From Patescibacteria group bacterium (GTDB lineage: Bacteria > Patescibacteriota > Minisyncoccia > Phycocordibacterales > UBA2100), in assembly GCA_024654485.1 (NCBI GenBank), contig JANLHO010000010.1:1-22954 (forward strand): a stretch of DNA of 22,954 nt. Reading direction: 5' to 3'. The notes beneath the pieces are model-generated. The model was not told the DNA's origin and did not search any database. It worked only from the letters and a program-made list of their open reading frames with translations. The position numbers and the translations under genes were made by a program. This document shows, piece by piece, positions 19,722-22,954 of this stretch (within the stretch, counting starts at the first letter, position 1; each line of letters starts with the position of its first letter).

Positions 19722-21974
19722 TCATACGCGCGCTTCGTCTTCGCTATCATCGTCCGGTTCTTTCGCAAGCTCGTCCGCGTCGCCCGAGCCTATTATGTCG
19801 CGCGGCTTTGAACCGTCTGCGGGGCCTATCACTCCGCGATCCTCCAGCATATCCATGAGACGCGCCGCGCGAGCGTATCCGATACCGAGCTTGCGCTGCA
19901 AGTACGACGTGGACGCCTTACCCGCCTCCACGACCGTGCGCTTCGCGTCCGGGTACAGCTCGTCATCTTCCTCTTCATCATCTCCGACCGCTGACGAGAA
20001 GATCGCATCCATGCCTGCTGCCTGTCGGCTTGCGTCGGAGAAGTCTATCTCATCTTGCAGAGTGCCGCTGTTTTGCTTCGCGATATATGAGACCACCCGC
20101 TTCACCTCCGATTCGGAGATGAAGGGAGTCTGTATACGGCGCGGTTTGGACATCTCGCCGGATAGGAAGAGCATGTCTCCGCCTCCCAGAAGCTTCTCCG
20201 CTCCTCCCATGTCCAGTATCGTGCGCGAGTCTATGCCGCTCGCGACCTGCAGCGCCACGCGCGCGGGGATGTTGGCCTTGATGAGGCCGGTGATGACCTT
20301 CACGCTCGGCCTTTGCGTGGAGAGGATCAAGTGAATGCCCACGGCGCGGCTCATCTGGGCGAGGCGCACGATACCGCTCTCCAGCTCGCGCGGGTAAGTG
20401 GACATGATGTCCGCGAGCTCGTCTATTATCAGCACGATATACGGCATCGCTTCGGGGAGAGGTTCTTCGCCCGCTGTGCTTTTGGCGGATTCAAGCGCCG
20501 GCCGCACGATATTTTCGTGGTACGAGAATATATCGCGGCACGCTTCGGCCTCCAGAATGTTGTATCTGCGTTCCATCTCTTTTGCCAGCCATTTCAGCGC
20601 GAGGATGGCTTTTTTCGCATCGGTGATTACGGGGGTGAGGAGGTGGGGAATTGAGTTGTAAAGCGTGAGCTCCACCCGCTTCGGATCCACCATGATGAAG
20701 CGCAGTCGCTCCGGACCGCATCGGTAGAGAAGGCTCACTATGAAGTCATGTATGGCCACCGACTTGCCGGCGCCGGTAGCCCCCGCTACCAAGATGTGCG
20801 GCATGCGTGCAAGGTCGGCGAAGTGGGGCTGCCCCGTGATGGACCGCCCCAGTGCTACCAAAAGCGGCTTGTCGGAGGAGGAGAATTGCTCGTCCGCCAT
20901 GAGGGGAGAGAGGCCCAGCGTAGTGCGTGAGATGTTGGGTACCTCTATGCCGACGAGAGATTTGCCCGGTATCGGCGCCTCAATGCGCACGGGCGAGGCC
21001 GCGAGCGCAAGCTCCAGATTGCTTTGCAGCGCGATGATCTTGGAGAGCCGCACGCCCTCGGCCGGCTTCATTGCGTATCGTGTCACCGTGGGGCCGATGG
21101 AGACCTCGTCCATCTCCACCTGAATACCGAAATTCTGCAGGGTGCGCTTGATGATGTTCATGTTGGCTTTCACATCGCCGACCTCCGGCTTCCCCTTGTT
21201 CTTCGCCAGAAGCGACGCCGGGGGCGGCACGTAGGCGGCGCCGCCCGCCGTGAGGATAGGGAAGTCCTCGGCCCCGCGGGCGAGCGCTTCCGAGGACTGC
21301 TCGCGCGCGGGAGGATCCTTCGCCGGCGGCTCATCCGGCTCTTCTTCCGAATCTTCTTCGTCCTCATCCGACGCCTCGTCTTCGTCTTCAGGCATGCCCA
21401 CGATAGGCGCTTCTTCCGTATCCTGCGCGTCTTCGGTTTCTTCGTCGCCTTGCGCGGGATGCAGTAATTCGCGAAGACTGCCTATGACAAGACCGAGGTG
21501 CACATCAAATGCGATGATGAGCGATGCGACAAGAAATGCGACAAGGAAGATCACGGTACCCGGTGCAGACATTGCGGACACGAGCGTGTCGGACACGGCA
21601 CTCCCCAAGACACCGCCCCTGCCGGGGAACATGAGACTGACGAGCCCGAGACTTGAGATCATGAATACCGCTACGCTCCCCAGATGTACTACATTGAGGG
21701 AGCTCTCAAGAGAGCGGAATACGGCAATGGCGAGCAATATAAGGGAGATTGGGAATAGCATGTAGCCGACGCCGAGTATCCACGAAAGCCACGAAAAAAG
21801 AGTGGAGCCCAACGCTCCGCCGAAACCGATGGCGGAAAGGAAAAGGAAGCCCGCCAAAGCGGTGCAAAGTATCGCGACGACGCCACGCAGGGCCTCCGAG
21901 CTTATCGCCCTGTCGCCGTCGTCGGAGGATTCGGAATTTCTCCTACGATTGCGTTTCTTGCGCCTGTTTTTCAT
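19722..21974 (-). CDS. ftsK: DNA translocase FtsK/SpoIIIE
   Basis: A septum-located motor that pumps chromosomal DNA during division. It has 750 residues. Four transmembrane helices lie between about residues 28 and 155. An acidic, low-complexity linker (about 175-235, rich in E and D) follows. The alpha/beta motor domain has LVAGATGAGKSVAIHDFI (Walker A near 400) and YIVLIIDELADIMSTYPREL (Walker B near 515), plus STQRPSVKVITGLIKANIPA. The C-terminal gamma winged-helix (STSYLQRKLGIGYARAARLM then LEDRGVIGPADGS) would read polar DNA signals. The -10 box TGC-TATGAT is six bases before the ATG. The Ig-like gene and recA follow on the same strand. Confidence 0.97.
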   Translation of the reverse strand: MKNRRKKRNRRRNSESSDDGDRAISSEALRGVVAILCTALAGFLFLSAIGFGGALGSTLFSWLSWILGVGYMLFPISLILLAIAVFRSLESSLNVVHLGSVAVFMISSLGLVSLMFPGRGGVLGSAVSDTLVSAMSAPGTVIFLVAFLVASLIIAFDVHLGLVIGSLRELLHPAQGDEETEDAQDTEEAPIVGMPEDEDEASDEDEEDSEEEPDEPPAKDPPAREQSSEALARGAEDFPILTAGGAAYVPPPASLLAKNKGKPEVGDVKANMNIIKRTLQNFGIQVEMDEVSIGPTVTRYAMKPAEGVRLSKIIALQSNLELALAASPVRIEAPIPGKSLVGIEVPNISRTTLGLSPLMADEQFSSSDKPLLVALGRSITGQPHFADLARMPHILVAGATGAGKSVAIHDFIVSLLYRCGPERLRFIMVDPKRVELTLYNSIPHLLTPVITDAKKAILALKWLAKEMERRYNILEAEACRDIFSYHENIVRPALESAKSTAGEEPLPEAMPYIVLIIDELADIMSTYPRELESGIVRLAQMSRAVGIHLILSTQRPSVKVITGLIKANIPARVALQVASGIDSRTILDMGGAEKLLGGGDMLFLSGEMSKPRRIQTPFISESEVKRVVSYIAKQNSGTLQDEIDFSDASRQAAGMDAIFSSAVGDDEEEDDELYPDAKRTVVEAGKASTSYLQRKLGIGYARAARLMDMLEDRGVIGPADGSKPRDIIGSGDADELAKEPDDDSEDEARV

Positions 21975-21980
21975 TGCAAC

Positions 21981-21989
21981 ATCATAGCA
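21981..21989 (-). promoter_or_regulatory. Extended -10 of ftsK, leaderless geometry
   Basis: On the - strand TG-C-TATGAT (hexamer 21981-21986) lies six bases before the ATG at 21974, the same layout as ileS. The rest of the 178-nt gap to the divergent gene holds a CGCTGC/GCGGCG-type stem near 22025-22050 and no recognisable gene. Confidence 0.6.
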
Positions 21990-22111
21990 CCTTCAGTCGT
22001 ATAGGCAGTACGCAACAATTCGGCGCGCCGCATCGTGCACCGCAGCGAGTCCCGGCACTTCCGAACACCATTTAGCATGACCCGATATTTTTTGCATAGC
22101 GTGTCTCTTAG

Positions 22112-22120
22112 TGGTACTCT
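22112..22120 (+). promoter_or_regulatory. Promoter of the winged-helix gene
   Basis: TG-G-TACTCT (hexamer 22115-22120) with TTGCAT (22092-22097, 17-nt spacer) upstream. The ATG at 22153 is 32 bases downstream, so this gene has a short leader. AGGA at 22143-22146 is six bases before the ATG and may be its ribosome-binding site. Confidence 0.5.
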
Positions 22121-22152
22121 CGTACATATATCGGACATCCCTAGGACAGCTT

Positions 22153-22954
22153 ATGGACGAAAACACGGGCATAAAGAAGAGGTCAAACCCAATAGAGTCA
22201 TTCTTCTCTCACGGCACCGTGCGGACGAACCCATTCGGCGAAAATCGCTCTGCTGCGCGCACATATGAGCGCTGTGAGCGCATCTCCGCCGCCTTGTATC
22301 TTTTGACCAGCCATCTGCCGGAAGAGGATACGCTAAAGTGCTCCGCCAGATCACACGCGGTCTCGCTGATGGATGCCGCACTCACTCTGCGCGATGAGAT
22401 GCGCTCACTTGGCTCCAGCGCCATCGTATCATTCAGGGCGGAAGTACGTCTCCTCATATCGCTGGTACGGATGCTCGCCGTATCCGGATCGGTATCACCG
22501 CAAAATGCGGGGATAATCGTGGAATCACTTGATGACCTCGGCAATTTCATCGTTTCATCACAGCGTTCAGTGTTATCTGAAAGTGTACCACTTACTCGCG
22601 AGGACTTGGAAGCTCCGGCGGCATCCTTTAGTAGAGGTGTAGGACAGAGGCCAAGACGAGGAGCGGGCGTAAAGGACGTATCGGACATGATACGCATAAA
22701 GGACACAACGGACATAAAGGACAGGAGTAGCGCACCAAATTCTCCAGACGAAGGAGGTCTAAGTGCTAGGCAGAGGAGCGTATTGGAGGTCATGCGGAGC
22801 GGAGGGGAGCTGGGTATACGCGACATATCCTCAAACCTGCCTCAATATAGCGAGAAGATGGTACAGCGGGAGCTGTCGCAGCTCGTGAGCCTCGGATTGC
22901 TGAAAAAGATCGGCCTGAAGCGGTGGAGTCGTTATTCCATCGCGCCATCAGGAC
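22153..22954 (+). CDS. Winged-helix domain protein, cut by the window end
   Basis: The frame is open from the ATG at 22153 to the right edge (267 codons, no stop). The N-terminal half is helical and includes NPFGENRSAARTYERCERIS and ALYLLTSHLPEED, resembling a conserved CPR protein of unknown function (memory). A low-complexity middle (about residues 155-200) contains a 9-nt tandem array. The C-terminal part is a clear winged helix: RQRSVLEVMRSGGELGIRDI, then SEKMVQRELSQLVSLGLLKK and KRWSRYSIAPSG. This suggests DNA binding, possibly local transcription control. It is divergent from ftsK and could regulate it, but that is a guess. The frame on the opposite strand here is a shadow. Confidence 0.8.
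   Translation, partial: MDENTGIKKRSNPIESFFSHGTVRTNPFGENRSAARTYERCERISAALYLLTSHLPEEDTLKCSARSHAVSLMDAALTLRDEMRSLGSSAIVSFRAEVRLLISLVRMLAVSGSVSPQNAGIIVESLDDLGNFIVSSQRSVLSESVPLTREDLEAPAASFSRGVGQRPRRGAGVKDVSDMIRIKDTTDIKDRSSAPNSPDEGGLSARQRSVLEVMRSGGELGIRDISSNLPQYSEKMVQRELSQLVSLGLLKKIGLKRWSRYSIAPSG
22669..22722 (+). repeat. Six 9-nt tandem units inside the winged-helix gene
   Basis: The units are GTAAAGGAC, GTATCGGAC, ATGATACGC, ATAAAGGAC, ACAACGGAC and ATAAAGGAC. Each adds three residues (VKD, VSD, MIR, IKD, TTD, IKD), so the frame is always kept. It lies in the linker before the winged helix. Confidence 0.8.

Noticed and set aside
21975..22152. tRNA or small RNA gene between ftsK and the winged-helix gene
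   Set aside because: Some GC-rich pairing is present, but no cloverleaf, T-loop or terminator could be assembled.

Overview
The window looks like a piece of a Patescibacteria (CPR) genome, most likely from the Parcubacteria/Paceibacteria side; this is an inference. The reasons are short versions of housekeeping proteins, very small intergenic gaps, a eukaryote/archaeal-style IleS with a dimeric GlyS, a one-TM Ig-repeat surface protein of a kind common there, and many tiny repeats scattered through spacers and inside genes. No phage, transposase, CRISPR, rRNA or tRNA gene was found. No gap longer than 300 bases lacks a gene.

Layout. 1-240 is a perfect 96-bp inverted repeat that runs into the end of a partial HTH-module gene. 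On the + strand follow ileS, recO, a GNAT acetyltransferase, a large surface protein, glyS, an AI-2E-family permease, metG, a class-III aminotransferase, tatD, and the rpsF-ssb-rpsR set. A large nested hairpin at 13808-13930 serves as a two-way terminator. On the - strand, read from right to left, are ftsK, a small anchored Ig-like protein, recA, speA (arginine decarboxylase), speB (agmatinase), a deoxyhypusine-synthase-like gene and efp. Divergent from ftsK, a winged-helix protein runs off the right edge.

Three patterns stand out. (1) About a dozen genes have a -10 box (often extended, TGnTAnnnT) whose last base lies 6-8 nt, usually exactly 7, before the ATG. Transcription would start at the start codon, so these genes look leaderless. 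This geometry also decides the starts of the permease (7782), glyS (6514) and speB (16572). (2) Short repeats occur as degenerate 7-nt tandem arrays (cores AACAG, CTA--CG, GCTAC), a 9-nt array, and small GC-rich palindromes. Several sit in frame inside ileS, glyS, metG and recA, and one splits a CxxC pair in IleS. They resemble, in concept, Rickettsia palindromic elements and cyanobacterial STRR heptamers. (3) An arginine -> agmatine -> putrescine route is followed directly by a DHS-like enzyme and then by efp. This suggests either homospermidine-type polyamine synthesis or, more speculatively, an aminobutyl modification of EF-P, although this EF-P does not have lysine at the expected loop tip.

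Functionally the window is mainly translation (three aminoacyl-tRNA synthetases, S6, S18, EF-P), DNA maintenance (RecO, SSB, RecA, FtsK), cell surface proteins, and one polyamine module.
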